Source of the DNA: Pelotomaculum sp.
Lineage (GTDB): Bacteria > Bacillota > Desulfotomaculia > Desulfotomaculales > Pelotomaculaceae
Length of the DNA: 64,000 bases
NCBI GenBank assembly: GCA_018435055.1
Contig: JAHDOA010000016.1
Location: 62,001 to 126,000 of the forward strand
Reading direction: 5' to 3'
Shown: positions 50,153 through 57,762 of the stretch, piece after piece
Layout: each line of letters opens with the position of its first letter
Position numbering within the stretch: position 1 is the stretch's first letter
Translations under genes and position numbers: made by a program
The notes under the pieces: model-generated
Told to the model about the DNA's origin: nothing
Databases searched by the model: none
Seen by the model: only the letters and a program-made list of their open reading frames with translations

Positions 50153-50686
50153 TTGGAACTGAAGGGAAGCAAAACCGAGGCGAATTTAAAGGCTGCTTTT
50201 TCGGGTGAATCTGAGGCCCGTAATAAGTATTGCTATTTTGCCAGCGCAGCTAAAAAAGAAGGTTATGAGCAGATATCCGCTATTTTTTTGGAGACAGCTG
50301 ATAACGAAAAAGAACATGCCAAGAGAGCCTTTAAATTTTTGAATGGGATCGGCGCTACGGAAGATAATTTAAAGGCGGCGGCAGCAGGCGAGCATTATGA
50401 GTGGTCTTCCATGTACAAGGATTTTGAAGCTGTGGCGCGGGAAGAGGGGTTCACCGAAATAGCTGATTTCTTTAGCTCAGTGGCCAAAGTTGAAAAGGAA
50501 CATGAAAAACGTTACCAGACTCTTCTCGACAACCTCAATAAGGGAACTGTTTTCAAAAAAGAACAAGAAATTCAGTGGAAGTGCAGGAACTGCGGTCATA
50601 TCCACACCGGCAAAGAAGCGCCGGAGGTATGCCCTACCTGCGACCACCCCCGCGCCTATTTTGAAGTCAGGTGCGAAAATTACTAG
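50153..50686 (+). CDS. Rubrerythrin
   Basis: It is a di-iron peroxidase that reduces hydrogen peroxide in anaerobes. The N-terminal erythrin bundle has GESEARNKY, ETADNEKEHAKR and KVEKEHEKRY. The C-terminal rubredoxin-like domain has CRNCGH and CPTCDHP. TTG at 50153 is 8 bases after AAGGAG; the earlier GTG at 50144 overlaps that site. It has its own strong terminator. Confidence 0.95.
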   Translation: MELKGSKTEANLKAAFSGESEARNKYCYFASAAKKEGYEQISAIFLETADNEKEHAKRAFKFLNGIGATEDNLKAAAAGEHYEWSSMYKDFEAVAREEGFTEIADFFSSVAKVEKEHEKRYQTLLDNLNKGTVFKKEQEIQWKCRNCGHIHTGKEAPEVCPTCDHPRAYFEVRCENY

Positions 50687-50690
50687 ATGC

Positions 50691-50721
50691 AAAAAACCCG
50701 CCGCACGCGGCGGGTTTTTTT
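50691..50721 (+). terminator. Terminator of the rubrerythrin gene
   Basis: ACCCGCCGC-AC-GCGGCGGGT with flanking A and T runs forms a strong hairpin that can also serve the convergent gene at 50732. Confidence 0.9.
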
Positions 50722-50731
50722 GACCGTTCAA

Positions 50732-51277
50732 CTAAAAGAATTTGATTGACGGGTGAATTACCAGGTTTTCATTCTGCAGTTCCAATTCGGTAATTTCCAG
50801 GTTGTTCAGCAGGAATCCCAGCTTATTCTGCAGCGCCTGGTTGAAGCCGGGCATTTGATTAAAATCAAGAATAAAACTATTTTCATTTATTGCTAGGTAA
50901 CTGAACATATCGATTAAATCTACCGGCGCTCCCGCGATTTTTGCCGCAGCTATGTCAATATCCGCTGTCAGCTTCGCCTTAATGGTGATGCCGTAAACCA
51001 TAATGGTTACCGGGCTGATTAGTATCAGTTCAATGACGCGGTTTGTCCTGTTAAATTCAAATTTTCCCAGCTCCAGCTCCAGCTTCAGGCTAACAGGCGT
51101 ACTGTCATCCGCCAGGATATCTACCGCAACCGCAAGAAAGCCTTCATTAAAAGACAAGGCTATATCTGTGATCGTCTTGTTGTCCGCCAGTGCTTCTTTA
51201 ATCACCTTGTTGATAATTTCCTGGTGGATAGTAATGTTGCCGCCAAACAGGTTTTTAATATTTTCAAATACATTCAT
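50732..51277 (-). CDS. Hypothetical protein, 181 residues
   Basis: The predicted product is amphipathic and beta-rich (KLELELGKFEFNRTNRVIEL, SPVTIMVYGITIKAKLTADI) with a final helix. It has no signal peptide and resembles conserved hypotheticals of Peptococcaceae that may bind lipids, but the family is not recognised. ATG at 51277 is chosen; an upstream in-frame start at 51304 adds nine residues. Confidence 0.6.
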   Translation of the reverse strand: MNVFENIKNLFGGNITIHQEIINKVIKEALADNKTITDIALSFNEGFLAVAVDILADDSTPVSLKLELELGKFEFNRTNRVIELILISPVTIMVYGITIKAKLTADIDIAAAKIAGAPVDLIDMFSYLAINENSFILDFNQMPGFNQALQNKLGFLLNNLEITELELQNENLVIHPSIKFF

Positions 51278-51343
51278 TTTATAACCATTCCCTTCTTGAA
51301 GCACAAATAATCATAAAGGAATTTCTTATTAAGGCTGCCGCAT

Positions 51344-51901
51344 CTAATAAAATTTTTGTAAAGTGCGGGTAATGTAGATAATCCGGCATACATTTTCCAG
51401 ACAGGAGGTCCAGTGATAGGCCTCTTCCAGTGTATGGCCTGCAGCAAAGGTCCCGTGGCCGCGCACTACAGCTATCTTATGTTTTTTTAACAAAGCCGGC
51501 AGCTTTTCTTCTACCTCCGGTGAACCAATGGCAAATTTTGCATCAAGCACAGGTGTCTTATCCAACAGATAGGCTCCCTCGGCATCTGCTGGAATGATTT
51601 CGTCTGCCAGGAAAGAGAGGCCGACGGCGTAAACCGGGTGGGCATGGACAATCGCCAGCGCAGCAGTGTTCTGGAAGATAGCCCGGTGCACGTTGATTTC
51701 CGTGGAAGCCAGATGAGTATTGCTGTCGTTGCCGCCCAGCGCGGTTTCTATCAGATCTTTTTCTTCCAGACAGCCTAACATCGCACCCTTTCTGGTAATA
51801 ACCATCCGATCTGCACAGCGTACACTCAAGTTCCCGCTGTGTGAGTTGTTTAAACCAGTTAGAAAAAGATCCCTCCCTACCAGCTGAAAATCTTTTAACA
51901 C
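51344..51901 (-). CDS. Class II aldolase/adducin-family protein
   Basis: The family includes L-fuculose-1-phosphate and L-ribulose-5-phosphate aldolases/epimerases. Motifs include GNLSVRCADRMVITRKGAML, the metal-site histidines of VHAHPVYAVGLS and GHGTFAAGHTLEEAYH. The 185 residues are somewhat short for fuculose aldolase. The substrate is unknown. It is alone on the minus strand, divergent from the oxidoreductase gene at 52104. Confidence 0.8.
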   Translation of the reverse strand: MLKDFQLVGRDLFLTGLNNSHSGNLSVRCADRMVITRKGAMLGCLEEKDLIETALGGNDSNTHLASTEINVHRAIFQNTAALAIVHAHPVYAVGLSFLADEIIPADAEGAYLLDKTPVLDAKFAIGSPEVEEKLPALLKKHKIAVVRGHGTFAAGHTLEEAYHWTSCLENVCRIIYITRTLQKFY

Positions 51902-52103
51902 GCCAACCCCTCCGTCTTCAGTCCTTGTATTTTATAGTTGGATGCAGGCAAAATATTCTTCCACAAAACATCCAGATATTTCTTCTTTAAATATTTTCTT
52001 TGAATCAGATAGAATCCCTTTTTTTATGAAAAGGGCTTTTTCAGAATATTTTTTCCACCGGGCCGCATAATAAAACGGAAATAAATTCTTGGAGGGAAAA
52101 AAT

Positions 52104-53192
52104 TTGAACAGGCTGCGCGTGGGCATTATCGGCAGTGGCATGGCCTTTGAAAAACTGCATTACCCGGCTTACCAGGAACTGGCGGATAAATACAAAATCG
52201 TTGCTATTTGTGATGTTGACCGCTTTAAGGCGGAGGCGTGGGCCAAAAAAATCGGTATCGACCCGCAAAATGTCTATACTGACTATAGAGAAATGGCTGC
52301 GAGAAAAGATATTGATCTTTTTGATATCATGGTGCCGATCGAGAAGAATTATGAGGTTACGGATGCGGTTGCCTCCATAGCGAGAAAGCCTATTATCTGT
52401 GAAAAACCTCTCGCGCCAAACCTCAGGCAGGCCAGGGCGCACGCCGAACTGCCGAGAAAATATGGCATTCCCGTGATGATTGCTGAAAATTACCGGTATA
52501 ACGAAGAAATAGACATGATCAGGGACATGGTCCGGACAAAAAAGGTCGGCGATATTCTTTATTTTATTCAGAACAGGGTGGTAAATTTTCCGGAAGATAT
52601 GCTCAAGGATAAGTTTCCAGCCCGGGAGTGGCGGCAGTATGCGGATTTTACCGGAGGCGCCCTGCTAGATACGGGTGTCCACGACCTGGCTGCGCTGCGG
52701 CATATTTTCGGGGCCGTGGATAAACTGCAGGCTTTTGGCCGGGAACAGAAGATGAATTTTGCGCCTTACTCGGTGGTTTGTGTCAATATATCATTTAAGA
52801 GCGGCGTTATAGGTACGTTTTCGTTTTTCTCTGCGGGGATAGAAATGCAGCGCCCCTTAATCGGGCTGCGCATATTTGGCTCCAAAGGGATGATTTATCT
52901 GGAGGAAAGGGACTGCGGATTTATCAATGTGACTCATAATGACGGGGCGCACGAGTTGATCCGGTACAGGCCGCAGCGCGGCTATTACAATGAACTGCTT
53001 AATTTTTACAACGCTGCGATTGGCAAAGAACCCATATCAGTTACGCCGGAAATGGAATTTGGTGACGCCAAAATGATTTTTGATGTGATTAAGTCCATTG
53101 AAGAAGAGAGAATCATGGAGGTTGACCGGGGTTATGATTATATCCCGACCTACCGGCCGGTAAGAGGTAACGACATCTACCACCAGGTGTAA
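52104..53192 (+). CDS. Gfo/Idh/MocA-family oxidoreductase
   Basis: This NAD(P)-dependent sugar or inositol dehydrogenase family member starts with the Rossmann motif RVGIIGSGMAFEKLHYPAYQ. It has the catalytic-site motif CEKPLAPN (EKP) near residue 105 and GALLDTGVHDLAALRHIFG with the conserved D/H. TTG at 52104 is 7 bases behind GGAGGG. The 362 residues match the family. The substrate is unknown. Confidence 0.88.
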   Translation: MNRLRVGIIGSGMAFEKLHYPAYQELADKYKIVAICDVDRFKAEAWAKKIGIDPQNVYTDYREMAARKDIDLFDIMVPIEKNYEVTDAVASIARKPIICEKPLAPNLRQARAHAELPRKYGIPVMIAENYRYNEEIDMIRDMVRTKKVGDILYFIQNRVVNFPEDMLKDKFPAREWRQYADFTGGALLDTGVHDLAALRHIFGAVDKLQAFGREQKMNFAPYSVVCVNISFKSGVIGTFSFFSAGIEMQRPLIGLRIFGSKGMIYLEERDCGFINVTHNDGAHELIRYRPQRGYYNELLNFYNAAIGKEPISVTPEMEFGDAKMIFDVIKSIEEERIMEVDRGYDYIPTYRPVRGNDIYHQV

Positions 53193-53236
53193 GCAGATTA
53201 AATGGAAACCGAATGGGTAAAGGTTTTTTTCGACAG

Positions 53237-53268
53237 TATAAAAAGCCCTATGATGAGGGCTTTTATAC
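53237..53268 (+). terminator. Terminator between the oxidoreductase and racemase genes
   Basis: TATAAAAGCCCT pairs with AGGGCTTTTATA around a 6-base loop, with TTTT within the stem and T-rich flanks. Confidence 0.75.
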
Positions 53269-53373
53269 TAATGATCATTTTGATGCAGGAAACAGCGCTC
53301 TTTCGTATAAACTTACTAAAAGGGTTTTATAAAACCGGCAAGGAATCGCGGACTTGTATATGGGGTGTTAACT

Positions 53374-54171
53374 ATGACAAGTATTGGGCCAATAGGGCTT
53401 TTTGATTCAGGCTTTGGCGGTCTTTCGGTAATGAAGGAGGTGCGCCGCCTGCTGCCGGCGGAGGACCTGTTTTATTTTGCAGACTCGGCGCACTGTCCTT
53501 ATGGATCTAAGCCTGTAGACATTATACGCGGCAGGGCGTATGCCATATGTGACTTTCTCATCGGACACGGGGTTAAATTAATTGTTATGGCCAGTAATAC
53601 AACTTCAGCTGCGGCATTAGACGCTGTACGTGAAAAATACAGCGTTCCGGTCATCGGGGTCGAACCCGCAATTAAACCTGCGGCAGCGGTAACAGTCAAT
53701 GGCAGGATTGGGGTCATCGCCACCGGGGTGACCCTGGTGGGAGACAGGTTTGAATCACTGGTAAAAAGGTACGGGAAAGGGCTGGAGATATTTACGCAGC
53801 CGTGCCCGGGCCTGGTGGAAATAGTTGAATCAGGCAGGTGGGACGACGAGGAAACGGAAAAGCTGGCCGGTGTTTACCTGGAAAAACTGCTGGCCCGGGG
53901 GGTGGATACTATTATTCTTGGCTGCACCCATTATCCCTTCTTAAGACCGGTAATCGAAAAACTGGCCGGCAGCGGTGTCAAAGTAATCGACAGCGGGGAG
54001 GGGATTGCCAGGCAGGTAGCCCGTGTTCTGGTAAATGAGCGCCTGGCGGCGGATGCTCAATCAGCCGGCGGTGAATCTTTTTCCACCAGTGGCGATCCTG
54101 AGCTTGTTAGACCGGTGCTGCGTCTCCTCTGGGGGAAACCGGACCTGGAGGTAAAGAAGATAGAGGTTTGA
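53374..54171 (+). CDS. Glutamate racemase-like protein with first catalytic Cys replaced by Ser
   Basis: It belongs to the Asp/Glu racemase family that supplies D-glutamate for peptidoglycan. It has FDSGFGGLSVM, the second catalytic cysteine in LGCTHYPFL, and VIGVEPAIKPA. At the position of the first catalytic Cys (usual ACNTAS) it reads MASNTTSAA, a Ser coded by AGT, one base from TGT. DSAHCPYG replaces the usual DTARVPYG. The full length is 265 residues. ATG at 53374 follows GGGG by 8 bases. It may be inactive, slow, or specialised for another substrate. Confidence 0.82.
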   Translation: MTSIGPIGLFDSGFGGLSVMKEVRRLLPAEDLFYFADSAHCPYGSKPVDIIRGRAYAICDFLIGHGVKLIVMASNTTSAAALDAVREKYSVPVIGVEPAIKPAAAVTVNGRIGVIATGVTLVGDRFESLVKRYGKGLEIFTQPCPGLVEIVESGRWDDEETEKLAGVYLEKLLARGVDTIILGCTHYPFLRPVIEKLAGSGVKVIDSGEGIARQVARVLVNERLAADAQSAGGESFSTSGDPELVRPVLRLLWGKPDLEVKKIEV

Positions 54172-54237
54172 ACCGGCAGCAGTTGTGTGTATTTCCATAT
54201 TTGACTTCCATGCGCCAAACGCTTCCCTGCCGCTGGT

Positions 54238-56184
54238 ATGGGCAAGGTAACAAAAAAGCCGGCAGAGCCAGTGGACAGTCTCTATGAAAGATTTATCCTC
54301 AGGGTATTATCAACGAAGAGGAACTCTATTTTAAGAAGGTTGATACATCAGGTGCGTCAAAGAAAATATTTTTATTTAGCCCTGACGGTCGTTGTCCTGT
54401 TATCAGTTATTCTGGTTATGAATCTATTTCTTCATTATTCCTGGGCGGAACCGCAGAGGCAGGTCCAGGTTGCCCTTCTGGCCGGGGAAATTAGTACGGA
54501 ACAGGATCAGGAGATCCTGGCTGTTTATGAACAGATCCTGAAAGAAGAAGGGTTTTCTTACCGGGTAGTCAGCCCGGCCGAACTGGCGGGTTATTTCCCG
54601 GGACAACTGCAAGGGCGCTATCAGGCCATTGTGGCGCCGGAAAAGATCAATGCCGGGATGACTGAGGAAACAGCTGCTATTATAGATGCCTATGTCAGAG
54701 ACCAGGGCGGGTCCGCGCTTTTTTCCCTGGATCCCGCTACCGCGCTTAACGGCGGGGCCGGGCAGCCTTTACCGTTATTGGTGGACCTGCTGGGTGTAAA
54801 ATATAATTTGCCTGCAGCTGATGGCCGGGTATCCACCTATACCGGCTGGCTCTTTTTTACCGATCAGGAGAGCGGGCGGGAATGGGGGATTACACCCGGT
54901 AAACTTGATCAGGACAATGCTTACAGCACTTATTCTTACGGTAGGTTGAAATTTGAACATACCAGGGCGGTGAATATTGACGCCAAGGTAGCGGCTCTGG
55001 ACAGGAGTGAAGGGGTCGAGGCGCCCGTCCTTACCGTAAAAAGCTACGGCAGCGGGGGAAACGCAGTTTACGCCAATGTGCCCCTGGCCAACAGCAAGCT
55101 CAGGTCTGAAGATCTCCTGCCCAGGTCTGTCCTGCGGACATTCCTGATCGACTATGCCAGAATGCCCCGCCTGGTGAACAGCCCCGGCGGCATGGGCGGT
55201 TTTGTTTTCAATTTGCACATTTGCAGCGGCGCTTACTCCAGGGCTTTGACAGTAATGTTGATGCAGGGGTTTTTTAACAGTGATATGCCGCTGTCAATCC
55301 ACATTACAGCAGGGCCTGATACATATAAACTCGGAGATAATATGGGTTTTTACGCTGAAAATGAATACCGGGGAAAGGCAATTTTAGAAGTGCTTCAGAA
55401 CTACGGTGAAATTGGCTCGCACGGAGGATGGGCCCATAATTTTTTTGCCTATAACCTGCAATACCTGCCCCGGGATAAAGCGTTTCAGCTCCTGGATTGG
55501 AACTTTCAGGCGCTGGAGGCGGTGACGGGCAGAAAGGTGGTTGAATACAGCGCGCCCGGCGGCAACCATCCTTTCTGGGTCAATAACAAGCTTGAGGAAG
55601 CAGGTGTAAACTCGTATTACTATGCCGGAGACTCGGGATCCAGCCCCTCCCACCCGCGCATATATGAGAGCTTCGCCAACCAGGATTTATGGGCATTTCC
55701 TATATCGCCGTACCGCCAGTACGCTTCACTGGAGGAGATGGAAAGAGGCTATGCGCCGGCGGCGGAAGTGCGGCAGTGGATGGAGGAATTGATTGATTTT
55801 TCGGCTGAAGAAAAAGTAATTAGGATGGTCTACACCCACCCGTCCGACACCCTTTTTTGTTTGGAAGCAATGAAGGCCCTGGAAGAAAAAGCTCTCGCCG
55901 AGCAAAGCGAAGGACGAATAAAAATAGCGCCCATGAGCTCGTTTGCTGCTTTTTTGCAGCGCCACGCCAAAACAAAGTGGGAAATTAAAAAGGCGGATAA
56001 TGACTATACTATAGAGCTCGAGAATGCGGAGGGGCTGAAAGATATTACTGTTGCCGTCTATGTAGGGGAAAAAAGTAAAATTGTCTTGGACAATGACGTA
56101 AAAACGTCAGAAGAAGGTGGCTGGCTCTACATTACAGTAATTTCCGACGCTAAGAAAAAGACAATAGAAGTCAATACAATCTAG
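54238..56184 (+). CDS. Membrane-anchored CE4-like (polysaccharide deacetylase fold) protein
   Basis: A cytoplasmic basic N-terminus (1-40) precedes a membrane helix (YLALTVVVLLSVILVMNLFL). Then come an alpha/beta domain (75-290) and a C-terminal deacetylase-like barrel. Metal-site-like motifs GSHGGWAHNFF, YSAPGGNHPFW and VYTHPSD are seen, but the TFDDG motif is replaced by NLHICSGAYS, so the usual catalytic aspartate is absent. The last 60 residues are a beta domain. The 648 residues face the outside. It may bind glycans or use different chemistry. There is no strong ribosome site, and the start is the first plausible ATG. Confidence 0.7.
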   Translation: MGKVTKKPAEPVDSLYERFILRVLSTKRNSILRRLIHQVRQRKYFYLALTVVVLLSVILVMNLFLHYSWAEPQRQVQVALLAGEISTEQDQEILAVYEQILKEEGFSYRVVSPAELAGYFPGQLQGRYQAIVAPEKINAGMTEETAAIIDAYVRDQGGSALFSLDPATALNGGAGQPLPLLVDLLGVKYNLPAADGRVSTYTGWLFFTDQESGREWGITPGKLDQDNAYSTYSYGRLKFEHTRAVNIDAKVAALDRSEGVEAPVLTVKSYGSGGNAVYANVPLANSKLRSEDLLPRSVLRTFLIDYARMPRLVNSPGGMGGFVFNLHICSGAYSRALTVMLMQGFFNSDMPLSIHITAGPDTYKLGDNMGFYAENEYRGKAILEVLQNYGEIGSHGGWAHNFFAYNLQYLPRDKAFQLLDWNFQALEAVTGRKVVEYSAPGGNHPFWVNNKLEEAGVNSYYYAGDSGSSPSHPRIYESFANQDLWAFPISPYRQYASLEEMERGYAPAAEVRQWMEELIDFSAEEKVIRMVYTHPSDTLFCLEAMKALEEKALAEQSEGRIKIAPMSSFAAFLQRHAKTKWEIKKADNDYTIELENAEGLKDITVAVYVGEKSKIVLDNDVKTSEEGGWLYITVISDAKKKTIEVNTI

Positions 56185-56238
56185 AAAATTTTGCAATGTC
56201 TCTCTTTAGATGGTAAACTACTATAATAGGTGGTAACT

Positions 56239-57333
56239 ATGAACCTTAATTGTGGTTTAATCGGCCTGCCGATGGTGGGTAAAACTACTATTTTTAACCT
56301 GCTTACCGGCGCTGACGCCGAAACATCAAATTTTTTAACCGGCAAGACGGAGACAAACCGTGGGACAGCTGTAGTGGCGGATCGCCGGGTTGATTTCCTG
56401 AGCAGTATGTACAAGCCGCGCAAGACTATCCACGCCATGATCCAGTTCAGCGATGTGCCCGGGCTGGTGCAGGGTGCGAGCCAGGGGCAGGGTGTGGGCA
56501 ATCAGTTTTTGAATTCGATCAGAAATGTGGACATGCTTGCGCATATAGTGCGGGCCTTCACCAATGATGAGGCGCCCCATGTGAACGGTGAGGTAAATCC
56601 CCTGCGGGATATTGAAACGATCAATATTGAACTCCTTTTGGCTGATATGGAGGTAATTGAGAAGAGGATCGAAAGGATTAAAAGCGGCAAAAAAATAAAA
56701 AAAGAAAACGTCTTCGAGCTGGAGGTCCTAAAAAAATGCCTGGATGCTCTGGAAAATGAGAAATCAATTGGCCAGCTTGACTTAAACGAAAACGAAAAAT
56801 TAATTATAAAAAATTACAGTTTCTTGACTGAAAAACCAGTTTTACTGGTTATTAACATGGACGAAAAGCAGTTCAAAACAAAGTCCTATCCGGGCAAAAA
56901 GCAGGTAGAAGCCTATGCCGGCGAGCGGGGTATGCCCTGTCTGGAGATTTGCGGTAAAATTGAAATGGAAATCAGCCAGCTGCCCGCTGAAGACAGAGAA
57001 TTATTTATGGCCGATCTGGATATCAGTGAGTCCGGTATTGACCGTCTGGCCCGGGCCGCCTATGATTACTTGGGGCTTATATCTTTTCTAACAGTGGGCG
57101 CGGACGAGGTGAAAGCCTGGACCATCCAGCGAAACACCGACGCCAGGCGGGCGGCGGGAAAGATACACTCGGACATTGAGAGAGGCTTCATCAGGGCGGA
57201 AGTAGTGAAATACCGGGACCTGGAGGACCTGGGGAGTATGGCCGGGGTGAAAGAAAAAGGGCTGAGCCGGCTGGAAGGTAAGGACTATATTGTCGAAGAC
57301 GGTGACATAATCAATTTCCGGTTCAATGTTTGA
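56239..57333 (+). CDS. YchF/Obg-type GTP-binding protein
   Basis: This TRAFAC P-loop protein starts NCGLIGLPMVGKTTIFNLLT. It also has FSDVPGLVQGASQGQGVGNQFL (G3), VINMDEKQF in place of NKxD (the change that makes YchF prefer ATP), and a C-terminal TGS domain (EVVKYRDLEDLG ... EDGDIINFRF). These features point to the ribosome-associated YchF. ATG at 56239 lies 5 bases after AGGTGG; the 364 residues match the family. It has its own terminator. Confidence 0.9.
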   Translation: MNLNCGLIGLPMVGKTTIFNLLTGADAETSNFLTGKTETNRGTAVVADRRVDFLSSMYKPRKTIHAMIQFSDVPGLVQGASQGQGVGNQFLNSIRNVDMLAHIVRAFTNDEAPHVNGEVNPLRDIETINIELLLADMEVIEKRIERIKSGKKIKKENVFELEVLKKCLDALENEKSIGQLDLNENEKLIIKNYSFLTEKPVLLVINMDEKQFKTKSYPGKKQVEAYAGERGMPCLEICGKIEMEISQLPAEDRELFMADLDISESGIDRLARAAYDYLGLISFLTVGADEVKAWTIQRNTDARRAAGKIHSDIERGFIRAEVVKYRDLEDLGSMAGVKEKGLSRLEGKDYIVEDGDIINFRFNV

Positions 57334-57340
57334 GTCAACG

Positions 57341-57370
57341 TACCCCGCAGCTACTGCGGGTATTTTTATT
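57341..57370 (+). terminator. Terminator of the YchF gene
   Basis: CCCGCAG-CTA-CTGCGGG is followed by TATTTTTATT. Confidence 0.85.
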
Positions 57371-57398
57371 GAACAGGAAAGTTATGCTTTTTCGAAAA

Positions 57399-57590
57399 TT
57401 TTGGATAAGGGCCTGTAAGATTACTTTAGCGACGGTTTTCAGCCCTTATGCAAAAGAGCGAATGGGCCCGGGGATAAGGATATATCGAGATAACTTAAGT
57501 ACCGTGCGGGTTTGACCGGGCCCGTCCATAATTCTGAAAGTCTAAGTTATATGACGCTAGAGAAAATAATTGGCTGTCATATAGCTTTTT
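57399..57590 (+). ncRNA. Candidate structured non-coding RNA
   Basis: There is no gene in this stretch, but three stems are evident. TTTTG-ATAAGGGC (57399-57412, one mismatch) pairs with GCCCTTAT-CAAAA (57442-57455). GGGCCCGG (57464-57471) pairs with CCGGGCCC (57516-57523). ATATGAC pairs with GTCATAT (about 57549-57580), followed by GCTTTTTTGG like a terminator. It matches no riboswitch class I can recognise. It could be a small RNA or a leader of the following gene, although a promoter lies after it. Confidence 0.45.
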
Positions 57591-57616
57591 TGGTTATTAT
57601 GTCGGCTTGTGTCTGA

Positions 57617-57645
57617 TTGAGTGTTTATTTCAATTAGTTTATAAT
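57617..57645 (+). promoter_or_regulatory. Sigma-A promoter of the phosphodiester glycosidase gene
   Basis: TTGAGT (57617-57622) and TATAAT (57640-57645) are 17 bases apart. An 8-bp stem-loop (57651-57658 with 57683-57690) follows in the 5' leader. Confidence 0.7.
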
Positions 57646-57762
57646 TAAGGGCATGAATGAAAATATTTCTTTTTAAACAAGAATTCATGCGATTTAAATC
57701 ACTGGGGGTGGTTAATAAAAATGTTTCCTGGAGCTATCCAGTACCATAAAGGAGGAGTTTTA

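Noticed and set aside
53202-53405. 67-codon frame upstream of the racemase
   Set aside because: It runs through a terminator hairpin and overlaps the racemase start in another frame.
57330-57515. 61-codon frame after ychF
   Set aside because: It reads through the ychF terminator and the structured region; no ribosome site.
57399-57590. Cyclic-di-AMP or cyclic-di-GMP riboswitch upstream of the SLH protein
   Set aside because: The conserved core sequences of those classes are not present, and a separate promoter lies between this region and the gene.
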